From Spirochaetota bacterium (lineage in GTDB: Bacteria; Spirochaetota; Spirochaetia; Treponematales; Treponemataceae), in NCBI GenBank assembly GCA_029571425.1, contig JAKPSR010000143.1, positions 1 through 6,605 on the forward strand: a stretch of 6,605 nucleotides of DNA, written 5' to 3'. A model generated the notes under the pieces. It was not told where the DNA came from. It was given only the letters and a program-made list of their open reading frames with translations, and searched no databases. Below, piece by piece: positions 5,471 through 6,605 of this stretch. How positions within the stretch are numbered: the first letter of the stretch is position 1; every line of letters begins with the position of its first letter. The position numbers and the translations under genes are program-made.

Positions 5471-6605
5471 CGAGCGGACGCTCCCGAACGGAATCCGACT
5501 CATTACCGAACCGATCGCCGCGACTAAAACCGCTGCGGTCGGTTTTTGGTTTGATGCGGGTTCGCGGGATGAGCGCGCGCGAGAGCGCGGCGCCGCCCAC
5601 TTCGTCGAGCACATGCTTTTCCGCGGGACGGCGCGACGCTCATCTGCCGACCTTTCCCGCCTTTTCGACCGCGTCGGCGGCTACGCGAACGCGTTCACCG
5701 AGCGCGAGCGGGTATGCCTCCACTGTTCGGTCCCCGGCGACCGTTTTCCGGAGGCCCTCGTCGCGCTCGTCGAGATGACGGGCGAGTCCGCGCTCGCGCC
5801 CGACGAGATCGAGCGCGAGCGCGCCGTGATATCGAGCGAGGCCCTCGCCGCGCTTGACGATCCCGAGGAGATCGCGATGGACCGGGCCCTCGCCGACGCG
5901 TGGGGCGGCCATCCCCTCGCGCTCCCGATCGCGGGGGAGCCGGGTAACGTCGCCCAGCTCGCTCATGCCGAGATAGAAAGATTTTACCGCGATCGCTTCG
6001 CGCCGGGCCCCGCCCTCGTGACCGCCGCTGGCGCGGTGGACGAGGGGCTTCTCGCTACTGCGCTTTCCGCCTTCTCGGGGCCGGGAAAGACATCCGCGCC
6101 CGGGACGACGGCGGACCATCCCGCGTGGCGGCCCGGTCGCCGTTGGCACCGCGCGGGGAGAAGCCAGACGCAAATCGTCCTTTCGTATCCCGTCCCACGA
6201 GCCCGCTCGCGCGCGGACTGGTACGCCTGGGAGACCCTCAACGCCCTCGTCGGGGATACGGTGAGCTCGCGCCTCTTTCAGTCGCTTCGCGAGCGACTCG
6301 GGCTTTGCTATTCCGTCTATAGTTTTCCCGCGTTCTATCGGGCGGGCGGGGCATGGTACGCCCATCTCGCGACGCCGCCCAATCGCGCCGAGTCCGCCAT
6401 CGAGGCCCTGCTCGCCGAGGTCGCCCTTTGGCGCGACCGGGGATTCTCCGACCAAGAGATCGAGGACGCCGTCGCCCACCTTCGGGGCGAGACGATCATG
6501 GACGCCGAGGACACGGAGAATCGGATGAAGCGACTCGCCCGCCAATGGGCGTACAATGGCGAGGTATACGGCGTCGAGGAATCGCTCGCCCGGCTCAAGG
6601 CGGTC
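5460..6605 (+). CDS. M16-family zinc metallopeptidase (3' end outside window)
   Basis: The frame is open from ATG 5460 to the window end, giving 382 residues of a protein usually a little over 400 long. It starts MPINERTLPNGIRLI, the usual M16B opening, and carries the inverted zinc motif HFVEH (His47, Glu50 catalytic base, His51) with a third ligand, Glu127 (ISSE), exactly 76 residues after His51 as in processing peptidases. Other family blocks are GGYANAFT (73-80), HPLALPIAGEP (151-161), and the C-terminal-domain Arg277/Tyr284 pair in LRERLGLCYSV. All active-site residues are intact, so this should be a catalytic subunit, not an inactive partner. No signal peptide is evident, so a cytoplasmic enzyme is predicted; its substrate is unknown. 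The start overlaps pnp by 11 bases, with a GGGGGA stretch just upstream at a close 2-base spacing. An M16 gene (mlpA/ymxG) also lies downstream of pnp in Bacillus subtilis. Codon bias is weaker than in pnp. Confidence 0.93.
   Translation, partial: MPINERTLPNGIRLITEPIAATKTAAVGFWFDAGSRDERARERGAAHFVEHMLFRGTARRSSADLSRLFDRVGGYANAFTERERVCLHCSVPGDRFPEALVALVEMTGESALAPDEIERERAVISSEALAALDDPEEIAMDRALADAWGGHPLALPIAGEPGNVAQLAHAEIERFYRDRFAPGPALVTAAGAVDEGLLATALSAFSGPGKTSAPGTTADHPAWRPGRRWHRAGRSQTQIVLSYPVPRARSRADWYAWETLNALVGDTVSSRLFQSLRERLGLCYSVYSFPAFYRAGGAWYAHLATPPNRAESAIEALLAEVALWRDRGFSDQEIEDAVAHLRGETIMDAEDTENRMKRLARQWAYNGEVYGVEESLARLKAV

Noticed and set aside
5526..5546. Hairpin AAAACCG / CGGTTTT early in the M16 gene resembling a terminator
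   Set aside because: The stem is only 7 bp, the T residues are part of the stem itself, and it lies inside a conserved coding region.
3377..5614. A 745-codon open frame on the minus strand opposite pnp
   Set aside because: Its codons are the mirror of the biased GC-rich pnp codons; the product is a low-complexity run of Asp, Leu, Val, Glu, His and Arg with no family motif, while the + strand frame is an unmistakable PNPase.
5640..6545. A 301-codon minus-strand frame opposite the M16 peptidase gene
   Set aside because: The + strand encodes a peptidase with every active-site residue in place; the antisense product shows no recognisable domain.

Overview
The window is a GC-rich bacterial chromosomal segment (clearly above 60% G+C by eye) that reads entirely on the + strand. 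It carries a conserved translation and RNA-metabolism operon: 3' end of infB (IF-2), rbfA, truB, ribF, rpsO, a strong rho-independent terminator, pnp, and the first ~380 codons of an M16 zinc peptidase gene. Every gene is a recognisable housekeeping family. No mobile element, CRISPR array, tRNA/rRNA gene or defence cassette is visible, and I do not see a new biological system here.

Organism: the gene order is widespread in bacteria, so it says little by itself. The TruB active-site stretch (GHTGTLDSFADGLL), the wording of the PNPase and the high-G+C codon use make me favour a GC-rich spirochaete of the Treponema/Spirochaeta type. That is recognition from memory, not a search, and I hold it at about 0.6.

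Layout: bases 1-787 encode the C-terminal half of IF-2; 806-1192 rbfA; 1200-2153 truB from a GTG start; 2150-2986 ribF, overlapping truB by ATGA; 3009-3278 rpsO; 3286-3318 the terminator; 3319-3379 a structured pnp leader; 3380-5470 pnp; 5460 to the window end the M16 peptidase, overlapping pnp by 11 bases. Gaps are 22 bases or fewer, except the 101 bases between rpsO and pnp, so the set looks like one transcription unit with a control point between rpsO and pnp.

How the genes fit together: IF-2 drives initiation, RbfA matures the 30S subunit, TruB makes pseudouridine 55 in tRNA, S15 nucleates assembly of the 30S platform, and PNPase degrades and trims RNA. RibF (FAD synthesis) and the M16 peptidase are common passengers of this cluster. 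The points most worth checking are: a RibF without a recognisable riboflavin kinase domain; an AT-rich island with near-consensus promoter hexamers inside ribF; the terminator plus a possibly bistable RNA structure ahead of pnp; and an 18-base near-palindrome just upstream of the rpsO ribosome binding site.
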